Source of the DNA: Certhia americana
Taxonomy: Eukaryota > Chordata > Aves > Passeriformes > Certhiidae
NCBI GenBank assembly: GCA_018697195.1
Contig: CM031879.1
Coordinates: 27,166,839 to 27,230,838, forward strand
Length of the DNA: 64,000 bases
Direction of reading: 5' to 3'
The number at the start of each line of letters is the position of its first letter. Positions within the stretch are counted from its first letter, which is position 1. The position numbers and the translations under genes are program-made. The notes under the pieces were generated by a model. The model made no database searches. It saw nothing but the letters and a program-made list of their open reading frames with translations, and was not told the DNA's origin. Below are positions 14,220 to 26,215 of the stretch, piece after piece.

Positions 14220-15287
14220 TTTTATCTCTTGAGTACTGGAAATATCTCTGTTACTTTTTGACTTGGTGGATTTGTTGTATCATGCTGCTACCAAAACTAA
14301 TAGGTGTCAGGGATCACAGAAAGCTGTTCTAAGCTGTCTGAAGAATACAAAGCTAAAGATCTCAAAAAGAAACTCCAGCACAAAACACACAGTATTTGAT
14401 GATCCCAGTTTCTTTTATCTTTTTATAAGGGCAGACTGAAGCCAGACTTGAAAAGAATCAAAGCTTTTCAGTGTATGCCAGAATCTGAAGACAAGCAAAC
14501 ATGTAAAAAAGTAATGAGTGTGTTCGTGTATCTTGCCAAGTTTGCTCCCAGTCTGTCCACTTTCAATTCATCCACCCCATCAGACAACTTCTGGAAAATG
14601 TTCAGTGACACTGGATTGAATAGGGCAGACATTCCTTTAATGAGTTTGACAGGTAACAGTTCTTGTGCTGAAATGCTGCAGCCTTGCATAACTATCTCAT
14701 TAAGAAAAGCTTGAAAAGAGACTGTGAAAAGCCAATGTTCTTAGAAAATGTTTTTAAGTACAAAATGGGCTTGTTTTTGACAATGAAAAAGACTAGTGAA
14801 TTCCAAGCTTGTTGGAACCAGCTAATCACTGTGATTCTTCAGTATTACTTATGATTGTAACCCAAACTTATTGAATGATTAATTCCAAGTACTGTGGGAT
14901 ACAGTCAGTGGTACACCCACTCAGTGAATGCAGGACTTGTACTACATTTCCTTGGAACCACAGCTGGTAATCGCTGCCCTAAGACATATGATTTACTAAC
15001 CATAAAACACAATCTCTACTCCTTGTAGCTTTCTCTTTAGGGAGAGACTTGGCTTCTGTTTTTACCAATTTTTGGATCAGATTTCTGCTTCCAAATTGAC
15101 ATGGAAATAACTGGAATTGTGGGAACAGATTTAGAAGGAGAGAGAGTTTCTGTGTTGAGTGCTAAAGACACAGAAGGAATGAACATATTTACAATAAGGA
15201 ATGAGGCTTCTTAATACAGGTTATTTGACCTGCTCCAACCCCAGCCATTGTGCCAGCTTCATGTTGTGTTTCTCTATGTATTTTGTC

Positions 15288-15327
15288 TTTGACTGAAGTT
15301 ACATACATCTGTGTAACTTCAGTCAAA
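15288..15327. repeat. Perfect inverted repeat, 16-bp arms, 8-nt loop
   Basis: The arm at 15288-15303 (TTTGACTGAAGTTACA) is exactly complemented by 15312-15327. The spacer is 8 nt. It lies in the putative PPHLN1 intron and no repeat family is recognised. Confidence 0.88.
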
Positions 15328-18300
15328 TATGCAAACATTTAAACACAGATCCTGTGTGCTTTGTCTGTCTGGGTTAGGTGGAAGTTCTGTAAGTGTTTCC
15401 AGATGATGTTAAGGTGGACACACTTGTGTAAAGCTATAGAGAAATGTCCTCTTTAGATGTCATCCACAGCTGCCCATCACTTTCTCACCCAGGGTGGGTG
15501 ATTCCTCCCTGCAGCCCAACTGATGTCCTAGCGTGTGACCTAATCAGACTGGTTTTGCCTAAGAACTCATTTTAGGAGTAGTCCTGTATATTACTGGCTC
15601 ACACAAACAAGTGGGGTGATGGTTTCTGGCATGGGGATGCTGACAGCTGGGAAGGGGGAATGGCTTTTTCAGCCATCACAGCTGCATGCGGAGAAATATA
15701 TCTATCCACAAACTAAGGAAAGATTAGAGAAGTCTTCCAAAATAATTTACTTTTTTGTTTATTTGGTTTTAGATTTAAAATGAGTACTTAAAGTAAATGA
15801 TGAGTGATTTCAAGGGTAAAGGCAGGACAGTGACTTGGACTTGAAAATATTTGTTTCATTATTGCATCACTAATAAAACTGATTTGTGAGGCTAATATGA
15901 TGTGTGAAGTAATTCTAAACCTTCAGAAGCAGTAAGGTTTAACATAAACTAAGCCATAAAATTTTGGTAATCGAAGTAATTGTTTTTCTTCTTGCAGCTG
16001 TTGCTTTTCTTTTCTGAAAAGCTGTCCATTACATACAGTAGTTTACTTGTTTTGTGTAGTATTTTCTTTATGCTGCATATGTGATGAAAAAAAACTACCC
16101 ATTGGAATGCAATTTCAAACTTGCTTTAGCTTATTTTTAACCATTAAGGAAAAAAAAAAAGTTGCTCTGTATAGAGTGATGGGGAGTAACTCTGCTCTTG
16201 TAAGGACTGGTTCTTAAACTCATAGATCCACCACCTCTGAATTTGTATTAGCAATGCTGCTGCCAGTTAGTTGTGCTACTAATCTGCTCAGAGTTGCTCT
16301 TAATTGGAAAAAATGTGTATTTTTGTTGGTTTTTTCCTATTTCTGCTTATTTTCATTGTGCTGTTGGAGAAAATGCAGGCAATCCACACCTCAGGATAAA
16401 ATGCTGTCTTGCCCATTAACAAAAATGAGCCCACTTAATGCAGAATGTTGTTGAATCTGAGAATATTTGTAGCTGAGGATATTTGTTGAAATTGAAAGTG
16501 GGATGACTTTTGTTGAGGGAAAACTAAGTCATCACAAGTCAGTTTTGGGTAAAATCAAATGCATCATTTTTTATCTTGACTTCAACACAGTCTGTGTGGA
16601 TTTTGAACTACTGTACATTTCATACAAAATATTTGTCTGGTTTATGACAAGAAAGATTGGTTTGTCATTTTATTGTTGCTGTTAATATACAGCTCATTCT
16701 GCTGAATCTTAAATGAATATCGTTTTCCTTAATGGTCAGTGAATGTAACTGAAAATTATTTAAAGTGTTTTTAACAAGACAATTAACATAGAGTCTTTCG
16801 TAGATAAACTTCACCCTTCCTGTTTTGGATGGAGCAATAACTTTACTGTGGATCAGATTTAGGAAGTGGCTTTCCATCAATTCAGTATTTTATAAATAAA
16901 AAGTTGTAGGGTGAGGCCCTTCCTTTGGCATAAAGCAGATTATTTCCTGTTTAGTCCTGAACTGGAGTATTTCAACCAATGCGACTTTTCTAGCATCTGT
17001 TGGAGAAGAGGGTTTTTAGGATTTTGTTTTCACTTGTGCTCCTACAAAAATACAATTTCTATATTTGCATATTATTATAGAACAAAGGGAAATTATTATA
17101 TATATGGATAGTTGTCCTTTTACAACTTTTGGACTTGGCTGCACCTAGTTGTTTGTACCTTGGCATTCTTAAACATACATCTGCATATTCTTACACATGA
17201 GCTGAAAAGATGTCATTGACACATCTTTAAGAGATCATCAGTACTTCCAGTGAGATTTAGAAACTGATCAATTGTAATTGCAATGGGTTTTTTGATTTCA
17301 TATTTATTGTGTCCTTGCACAAGGCACACACTTTTGTATAAGAAGAGTATATAAGAGGCAGAATTTGGACTCGTACTGCTGTTTTGCCTAAGGAACACCC
17401 AAGTTAATATATGAAGTAACTCTACCCTCATCCAACACATCTGTTGTAAAGAAGCCTATGAAATCTAGGCCACACACAAACTGGTCTCCAAGGACCTGTA
17501 GTTGGTGTTAAAATGCTGTTATTATGTGGTCTGATTGGTTTAGTAAAGAATTATCTCCAGTAAAACCATGTAACATAATAGTCCTTGCCCTCCCACATGG
17601 GAGCTACTTCTGCTTGACTAAGGCATTTCTTGAAGCACTAATAAAACACTCGTTCTTGCCAAAATGTAACATTAAATGAAGTGTATCATCATGTACATTT
17701 CTGTTGTGTACCAGTTCTTGTTAATTTAAACATCTGTGACAAAGTCCTCCACCATAGTATTAAAAAAATAGCGAACACATGGATTTCCTAATAATATATT
17801 TTAAATAAATTCTTGCTTCTTGTTGAAAACTTGTGTGTAGGAGTTTTAAAGCAATGAGTAACTATTTGGAATTTGTAAGTTTTCATAAATGAAAACTCTG
17901 TTTTCTAAGCAGTACCAACTTTTGCTATGATTGTTCTGGATTATTGCTCTACAGATTTGTCCTTGGGTAACCGCAGCTGTAAACGGGTACTGCACTTGCT
18001 AAGGGACTTCACTTCTTATTGCTTTTTAATTTTAGTATGCTTTAGGTGTCCTCAACAGTGTCATACAAAAGCTGTATGTTCATTTTTAGATTGCTCTATA
18101 AGCCGTGAGCAAATGCACAAAAATGTGTAACTTTTTGTTAGGGTGGTGAAGGGAAGAAGCAGGGAGTCAAGGCGGTGTGCAGGCTCTCTCCAGAGGTGCT
18201 TAGAGGTGTCCTTGCTGCCGAGGGGCCGAGCCCTGCTCAGCAGAAGCCATGGGCAGAGGTGGCTGGCGTGGGCAGCCATGGAATGCTGGAGCCAGCCCGG

Positions 18301-19994
18301 CCTTTCCTGAGCAGTGGTGAGCTCCACTCCATGCAAACCCCGCGACTTCGCTGTTCAGGAGGGGCATGGTGTGAAGCAAAGCTCTGGCTGGATGATGTCT
18401 TGAGCTTCAACTGAGACAATGGCTTCACAAAGGTAAATATTGCTGCCTGCACGTGTTCTGCTCAGTGCATGTGAAAGACCAGGGCTGTGTCTCAGGACCC
18501 AAGCCAACTCTTCAGGCTTTTCAGCCTTGAAAATGCGTTTGTAAACTCAGCAGAGTTGGTCACTGTTGATGTGGACACCCACCCGTCACTTTTACAGAGC
18601 GCTTTTCATCTCTTTTCATACTAGAATTCTACTTTCAAATGAAGGGGGAGATGCCTTGTGGTGGCCTTGTTTTAGACTGCCTGTCCTCTGTCAGATTGGT
18701 GTAGTCGAAGGGAGGAATGCTGCAGTGAGCTAGAAGGAAAGTTCTGTAAACCAGCTGAACAGCAACACTGTGGCTCCCAGCACCCACCCCTGCTGCGCTT
18801 TGCTCACCTGCTGCTCCCGCCTTGCCAGTCCTGGTCCTTGAGGACAAAGCAGAATTCAAATCTGAATTCTTATCTCTTTTAAAGTGAGGGCTGCATCAAC
18901 AACTCTTCCACACAAGGGGCTTCCAGGAGACTTTTCAGTCAGGTATTGAGATGCCAAAAATGGTGTGCGTTTGTTCTGAAAGTTGATTAAATATGTCAAA
19001 GTTCCTAAAAAGGGACTTGAAAATTTTACTGGAAAGGGAGTCAGAATGGCATTTTAGTGCAAATAACTTTAAGTCTTCAGTAAGGAGCAAATTAATGGGA
19101 AATTGTTCATTATTACATGATAGATTAAATAATTTGTTTCCCCCAATTTACATTTCAATGAGTATCTGTAAACATTGATTAATGGATGCAGAAAATACTA
19201 CATAGATACAGGGCAGAATTGTTAGTGTGTTTTTAAGAAAGGAATAGAGTACACTTATTGATATTTTATAATTAAAAATTGTACGCCCTTGTAAACTGTA
19301 TACTGTCGTAACCAAGCATTGAATTTTTTCTATGTTAATTTAGTTTTTTCTAACCGTGAAAAATATTTCATCTTGGTTGAAAATCAGTTTTAAATGTCTT
19401 GATCATGAAAATTATTTGCAAGTGGCTTAATGATAGTTCTGAGCATTCTTTGCACTGTGGAGCTATAAACTTATATTTTCTACTCATAAACATAACAGTA
19501 CAATTACATTGCCACTGCAGTGATGAAAATTTCTATGTATTCTTAGTAGAGGATTAACTTAATGTAGTTTGGAAGAGTAAATTTTGGGTAAGTTAATGAA
19601 ATCTAATTTATATAGTCGAAAAAAATTTCCAAGATAACATATAAAAAAATTAAAAAGAAGAGATTTGGGGAGAGGTAATAATTCCTTTTAAAATATGCCA
19701 TTGACAAAGAAAAAGCTGTGACAATGGCAATTCAATGCTTAGTAGTTTCCCAATTTGCTTAAGCTTACATACACAATTAAAATGCAAATTTGACTGCATA
19801 TGCAATCAGCTTAGAGTTAGACCTACATTACAAAAAATTCAGTATTGTTTTTAGTTAGAGTAGAGGAAAAATTATACCTCATAGTCTGTCTTATCCATGC
19901 TAGGAAAACCTGGCATAGACGTGGCTTAGTTAATAAAAGAGTGGTTTGTCAGACTTATTTTAAGTCTGCTGAGGAGGGGAAATAATAAGCTGCT

Positions 19995-20026
19995 AGAGGG
20001 CTGTACCACCAGAGGGCTATACCAAA
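19995..20026 (+). repeat. Short tandem duplication, about 16-bp unit x2
   Basis: AGAGGGCTGTACCACC at 19995-20010 is followed directly by a diverged copy beginning AGAGGGCTATACCA at 20011. Two copies only. Confidence 0.7.
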
Positions 20027-22448
20027 CCAGCTATCATAGCTTAGGTGAGGGAACAAAAAGCTGTTATCTCTGTCTGGTGTAGAGGGGCCCTGGGGCATCA
20101 TTGAAGAGAGGGAAGTTTCCAGCAGTTTGCTCATGGGAGTGTCTGGAATGGACACAGTATGGCTTTCAAACTGGCACTGTGCTTGTGCTCTGCATGTTGA
20201 TGCTCTGCCTTTCAGAGAAATTGAAGTACCAGTGAGCATGTTGCTTCTTTCCTCCTTGCATGGAGTATTTGATACTTGTGGGAAAATGCCCTTAGTAGCT
20301 GAAAAGCTTCTGTCTCCTGGAAGATAATATATTAAATAAGTACTTGTGTGAATCACAGATGCAAAATTGTGATTGCTGGGCATGTTGAGTCTTCTCAAAG
20401 TGAGTTAGTATCTAAAGGTTGCAGGCTATTTAACATGGTTTCAGAGGCAAAACCCTAGCTCCTTCCCCTGTGTTAACTGAGCCTTGAGGGTCTTTGGCCT
20501 TTGGATGAGGTGCTGAGAAGAGGCATCTCTGAAGATGAGCACTGACTGACAGGCACTGATGGTGGGATGTGTACATATGTTGCAGAGCTGCTCAGAGAGT
20601 CTAGACTTGAGTCGTGCTGCTCTGAAGGAGTGCTGGTGGAGGCGAGAGAGTTAGATGGATCTTGAAATGTGTGGAATGCTAAAAATACTCCAAAAAAATC
20701 CAGGAAAGATTGTGAGGAAAAAGAGCAAGGTGTTGGAAATTACAGATTGAATCATGGGCATCAATTTCACTTGCCAAATCATCATATCCACCTAATGGAT
20801 GTGGTCCATTCATCATGTTTGCTGGTCCTGCTTGTCTTTGTGAGCACGAGTACCCCCTTCTTCACTGGAGTTTGCCCATCTCCTGCATATAGCTGCTCAA
20901 GCTTAGCGTGAGCAAGTCCCTGGTTGAATTCTATTGAAGAGGCTTTCATGTGTGTTTCTGAATGCCAAGAGCATTCAAAAAAAGTGCCACAGTGTCATAT
21001 TAATTCAAAACCATATTTGGAGAGGAAAGTGTTTTAATACCTGCATATAAAATAAAGCACATCCATTAGAACACTTCTCCCAGAAATGAGAAGTGGAGAT
21101 TCATTTGAGTCCTTTCTGAGTTAGGAGAAATTTGCATCTCCCATTTGCTACTCAGTTCTACTTTCTATAATCTGTGGACATGAGAGATATAGAGGTTAAC
21201 TTTTGTACCCTGGTGGGCCCAGTCTTCCAGAGAGTCATTCCAATTATCAGAGAACTTCTCTTGTTTCCCTTTTCTGCAGAATCTGTTTAGAATAGATACT
21301 ATGGTTTTAGCTGTTCTGAGTCACCTTTAGAAGTTGAAAAAAAACCTTTCTTTGCACAGACTGTAGAGCTAAGCTGGCGAAACTTGGTGCATGGGTTGAA
21401 ATAAGGCTTGTCCTCATCCCCTTTGAATACCGTTATTTGCTCTTGCTGTTGAAATAAAGCCTGAAATAAAGGCAAGGTATGCAAGATTTTGAGATCAAGA
21501 TGGCTCTTATGAGTCTTCTGCAGCCTGTAGTTATTTGCAGGGGAGGATCCTAGCTCTAGTTTGCTTTGTCATTACTGTTTATATTGTCCAACAGCTCTTT
21601 TGCACACTGTACATATGTCTATGGAACAGTTTTGAAAAAAATCATGGTGCTGTGCTAGTCAGAATATTATATGGACTTCGTCAGTGACTAGTAGGCATGT
21701 TGTCAAGGTATTCTGTATCCATGTGTAATTTCACCCATCAGCAAAGCCATTCAATATGTTTTTCTTCAATTTAAATCAAGACCATTTTTAGATTATCATT
21801 GAAAGAGGGCTTAGCAGTCAAAGACATGAGCAGTCCCCATGTGCTTGCTTCTGCCCCTCTTTTGTCCTGTTCAGAGGTTAACATTCCACAGCTGAGTTGG
21901 AAGAAGAGAGTGTGTGGTATGCATAATTTTTCCATGTCAGTGTCATACATTTTAATTCCAGACACTGTTGATGGCACTTTGAAGTTCACTGTGAAAACTT
22001 GGCATAGATGAAGATGAGGGAGTTCTCAAAAGTTTCATTCTGCCTGGGGACTTCTAGGGTTTGATTGCCTCCAACCTGGGCGACTGACACCTCCATTTCT
22101 CTAACTAGGTCTGGAAGTAAATGTCTTTTAGCTATATTTAAGCAGTTCTAAGTGCAAATTTTGGTTTAGCTTTCTCAAATAAATGAGGTGTGTTCACTAA
22201 CATATTGCAAATGCATCACAACTTTATATTTGCATCTGCATAGAGAATGGCACTGCAAAGGGCTGATCTCAGCCAGAGCCTTTATGCCCTTATGTAACAT
22301 TCTAAAATTCCATGTGAATAATATAGAATTATGCATATTTGTGATCCTGTGGCCTCACAGATGCCAGATGTGCTGATTTTGGAAATCACTTCAAAGAACT
22401 TGAATTCAGCTTAAATATTTGCCATGCACAGGAGAAGCAAGAGTGCAT

Positions 22449-22500
22449 ATATATAGATAGATAAGAGATATACACTATATGGATATATAGTGTGTGTATG
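22449..22500 (+). repeat. Degenerate AT/GATA-type microsatellite with internal palindrome
   Basis: Short ATAT, AGAT and GTGT runs follow one another. Inside them ACACTATAT (22472-22480) and ATATAGTGT (22485-22493) form a 9-bp inverted repeat around GGAT. Confidence 0.6.
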
Positions 22501-23377
22501 TAAAATTATATTTATGTATTTGGAAGTAGAACAGCTGTTTCTACTTCATCATCATCTACTTACTAAAGTTTTACACGCTCTTTCCATTATGCTGGTGCTG
22601 TAGCTTAGGTCAGAGAATGAATGTACGCTAGGGCCTTGGAAAATGATCACCCTGTGGCTCTAGCTGTTTTCAGGATTATCTGATTTATATGTCAGACAGA
22701 ATAATCATGTCATTGGTATCATTCCCTTTCTTGTTTTTCATTTTAAAAATGTTATTTCTTCTTTCTCCACACATGGAATCATTTTCAGGTCTTAGTTCCA
22801 GATGTTTACAGATGAGCTTTGCATGGTCTGAGCTCAAAATCAGTATCAGCTGGAATTTTAAAGATAGGGTTATTTTCATATGTTGTTGGGTCAGGAGTTC
22901 TTCCAGTATTTTTCTCCAACAGAGAGCCCTTTTTGCATGTTTGGAATCTTTTCTGCAGTTTTCTTTCTTCCTCAAGCAACACATTCTCATCTTATTTTTC
23001 AGAAATAGCCTCCTTTCATTCTGTCTAAAAATACATATTAATGTCATGCCACTGTCCTCTTCTTTCAAGTGCTTTCAGATTTTCCAAATAGTTGATTGTA
23101 CCATTAAGCTGTAATTAATTAACATATGCTATATTAGTATTCTTGTAATTGATAATCTTCATTTCCTTCTGTAAAGCATAGTAACATATCTCTGAAAGTC
23201 AGTAGTTGTGCCTTGGCTTCAGATATAAACTGGTTTGTGAAGTTTTCACTTTAAAACCATGCCTCACAGTCCTTTCAGTTGTGCTGATGAATCTGGTTTT
23301 AGAATTGAGTCACTGAATCACATTAATTGTGTGGGGGGGAAGTAATTTTAAAAGGGGGCACCTCAGTGATGCAATTT

Positions 23378-23456
23378 ATGTTGCAGCTATACAAATAGAT
23401 TTATCAGCACAATTGGGATGTTGCAGCTATACAAACAGATTGTCAGCACAGTTGTG
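23378..23456 (+). repeat. Tandem duplication, 40-bp unit x2
   Basis: The first copy (23378-23417) and second copy (23418-23456) both begin ATGTTGCAGCTATACAAA and both contain CAGATT/TAGATT followed by ATCAGCAC or GTCAGCAC. They differ at a few positions and by one base in length. This looks like a local tandem duplication that has since diverged. No gene is involved. Confidence 0.88.
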
Positions 23457-25626
23457 AAGGAGGCAGATTGTACCAGGAGGATCTGAATAAGAGCTGGGGC
23501 AGAAAGCTTGTTGAGAGAAAAGTGCTCAATTATTGTTAAAGGAGCTGAGCTGTTCCCTTTGTTTTCTGTTGTTAAACGTGCCTTCCTGCTTCACCTTTGC
23601 CCTCTTCGCCTAATTTAGGTAAATTTTATTTTATTTAAGCTTTTGTCACAAAGTACTGAAAAATGTTCATCTCTTGGATGAAAGTGTTCAGTTTCCAGAT
23701 TGCTGTGACAGCAAAGTGACTTCTGACTTCAGATTGAGCAATGACAAGGGCTCTCTTGATTCTCTTCCAAGCCTTCTTTTGTGAGGGTTTGGAACAAAAA
23801 TGTGCTTAGAAAACGCTAGTATGTATATGCTAAGAGTCAAAGAATTTCATCTTTGTTAGTTCTTTGTGGTGTGTGGGAGAAGTAGCAGGTAGCACTATTT
23901 GCCATTAGTTTGCAGACCCATGAAATGTAGAGCATTTCCTTTGGTTGTAGCCTTGGGTATCTCCCCCTTTCAGCTCTTTCTGAGCCTTTTTTTTGAAAGA
24001 GAGAAAAAAGTAATACAGATTTTCTCTGTTTGAAGTTCTTTTTTGAAGTACCATGTTTTACTTGCTGTGGAGCATGAGCTCTAAGAGTCTGGGTTCTGTG
24101 CTGTTACTTTACGACCAAAGGACTACAAAGCAGGAAACAAACCCTCTGAAAAAATGCCTTTCCATATTTAAAAATGCTTAGCTCAAGTTTGGTTTGGGCT
24201 ACGCTCTTTTTTGACCTGTTACTCTCCAAGTAGTTCCTTCCAAAATGTTCTCTTTTATTTGACAACCAGTGTTTGAAAAGTGGGTCTGATCTTAAACTGT
24301 TTTCCTAGACTATGCTATTAAGCATTTGAGAATTGTCTTCATTAAAGGTATCATGATAATCATTGTATTTCTAAGAGTAGTTCAGTTTTGTACAGAATGT
24401 TGGGTTTTTTTGCTGTTTTTCTGACATGAAGATGCTTGAGCTGACCTTCAGCTGGTTCTTATGAATGATTCTTAGGGTGGGTTTTCACTGTGGGAGGGAT
24501 GGGTGTGTTTTGGTTTTTGTTTCTTTTCTTTTTAGTAAACAGGTTTTTTTTGTTTTGCTTACATACAGTTGTATCATTTCTGTCCACAATACAGATAAAT
24601 GTGAAAGGAAAGGGTTGCACATCTTTGTCAAAAGCAAGTTCTAAGACAAGCAGACAAAACCTAAAGATAATCATACTTGGAAGAATATCAACATTTTAGC
24701 TTTTTTCCCTCAAAAAAAAAAAAAATGTATGGAGATAGAAAACTTACTTATCTTCACTTATAAAGCTAATATATATTTTCTAAATGGAATTTGGCCTAAG
24801 AGGTTTGAAAATGAGCTGCATCTGGCAGTTAGAAGACTTGGAGAAGTTCCTTTTTTGCTGGGTTCTTAGATTAATGAATTTAGCTAGAATCTGGAAAATA
24901 AATTTAAATATCACTGACTTGCTTGGGAAACTGCGTTAAGAGCATGGTTATGTATTTGTTGCTGAAAAACAGTTGCAGTGGTAATGAAGTTACTTCACCT
25001 CAAAGGTGGTGCATTACTGACTTGCAAACTCTTCATTCTTTGTGAGAGGTCAGATGGGTTCAGGTAAACCACTGCCAGGACTTCTTTAATCATTAATAAT
25101 TGAATCACCAATGCATCCAAACTAATTAAAGTCATCTTTGTCAAGGACCTCTACAAGAAACAGATATCCAACAAACAAACAAGATTTGGTGAAATTATTT
25201 AAACACAACTTGTATTTAAGAGTACTAGAAAAGATTACAAACTAAATTATTGGTGCTTTGTATGAAGATTGAGATTGCTAGACATTTCACAGTTTAAATA
25301 TATTGAAATGGAAAGAAAATCCGGTGGTTAGCATTTGTACTTTGCTCTACCATTAGTTATTAAATATTGCTGTGAGGGGAACTTCATTTCTCTATTATGG
25401 TATTTCATCCCATAAAAGTTACTTTTGGTATCCAGATAGTGCTGAGCTAGTTACATTTTTATTAGCACAGGTCAGAAGAGAGGAAATGGCCATTAAGTTT
25501 TACAGCTGAAACTCATGTTAAATCCAATATCCTTTGTTACATATGGATACAACTCAATAAGGGCTGTTGGTGTGGTAACCTAAAGAGTTTTGCATTTAAT
25601 AATTTTCTAAAATGTATTGTTTCTAG

Positions 25627-25836
25627 GTCTACAGACAAGACTGTGAAACCTTTGGCATGGTAGTGAAGATGCTAATTGATAAGGATCCATCATTAGAGAA
25701 CTCCATTCAGTTTGCCCTGAGGCAGAATTTGCATGAAATAGGTGAGCGATGCATTGAGGAACTCAAACATTTCATTGCTCAGTACGACGCTGCCAACCAA
25801 GATGTATCAGAGCCCTTCAAAGAGGGCTCATACTAA
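25627..25836 (+). CDS. PPHLN1: Periphilin-1, last coding exon (C-terminal 69 residues)
   Basis: Periphilin-1 is a nuclear protein that is part of the HUSH complex (with TASOR and MPP8), which silences transposons and transgenes through H3K9me3. Its C-terminal helical part binds TASOR. The exon follows an acceptor ending TTTCTAG and reads in phase 0, starting VYRQDCETFGMVVKMLI and continuing to SIQFALRQNLHEIGERC. As I remember it, the human C-terminus is nearly identical here, with differences such as D for E after MLI. The stop codon is TAA at 25834-25836. The bird ends ..SEPFKEGSY, whereas the human protein, as I recall it, ends at ..GEPF, so five residues are added. Earlier exons are outside the window or were not found. 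Identification is strong; the preceding splice partner is not visible. Confidence 0.95.
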   Translation, partial: VYRQDCETFGMVVKMLIDKDPSLENSIQFALRQNLHEIGERCIEELKHFIAQYDAANQDVSEPFKEGSY

Positions 25837-26215
25837 GGACAAAAATATGCTTTTATATCCTCTACATTGTGTCTGCCGTGGTACATAAATCTGCTTTTTG
25901 CGGGGAAAGAGGAGCTCTTGTTGGGGGTTTGACCCCAAGGCCTGCACTCCTTTGCAATAGCTCAGGTGGCTGTTCCCTTGTTCGCTGTGGTCTCTACGAT
26001 TGATTGTATTCATCCTATGTGTTCTTGTTGACATATATTCCTTTGAATGGATGTCCTTTTTAAAAATGCTGTAGAGCCGTGAATTATTTTTGAAACCTTA
26101 CACCGTTACCTTGGAAAAAATGATCAGTCTGATGTCTGTACACTTACATTTTGATGCTTTTAAGTGTAACTTGAAACATTGTATTTTTTATTAAAATTAC
26201 ATGAGGCCGCTCTCA
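25837..26215 (+). other. PPHLN1: PPHLN1 3' UTR (proximal form)
   Basis: Non-coding sequence after the TAA. The first good poly(A) signal is ATTAAA at 26190-26195, which would put cleavage near 26,215. Further ATTAAA-like hexamers occur downstream (for example near 27,668), so longer forms are possible. The end is inferred from the hexamer alone. Confidence 0.5.
26190..26195 (+). terminator. PPHLN1: Candidate PPHLN1 poly(A) signal ATTAAA
   Basis: The common ATTAAA variant lies about 355 nt after the PPHLN1 stop codon. Confidence 0.5.

Larger units (their letters stand above)
1..25626 (+). other. PPHLN1: Probable last intron of PPHLN1 (partial), non-coding
   Basis: This long AT-rich stretch precedes the terminal PPHLN1 exon. 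I looked in it for the two preceding human PPHLN1 exons (those ending near ..KAIASKTKEIEQ) and found neither, so they probably lie left of the window. Open frames here are short, lack codon bias and often overlap on both strands, so I treat them as chance. What it does hold is listed separately: a CR1 copy, inverted repeats, tandem duplications and T/G-rich tracts at about 2785-2875, 5528-5580, 6995-7065, 12410-12560 and 24395-24560. That it is intron is inferred from the gene to its right. Confidence 0.65.

Noticed and set aside
14448..14714. 88-codon + strand open frame after the CR1 copy
   Set aside because: The opposite strand is also open (14468-14689). No homology is recognised and no splice sites fit PPHLN1.
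22685..23114. Overlapping open frames of 127 (-) and 141 (+) codons
   Set aside because: Both strands are open over the same bases. Composition is Lys/Asn- or Phe/Ser-rich as expected from AT bias. No splice context and no recognised protein.
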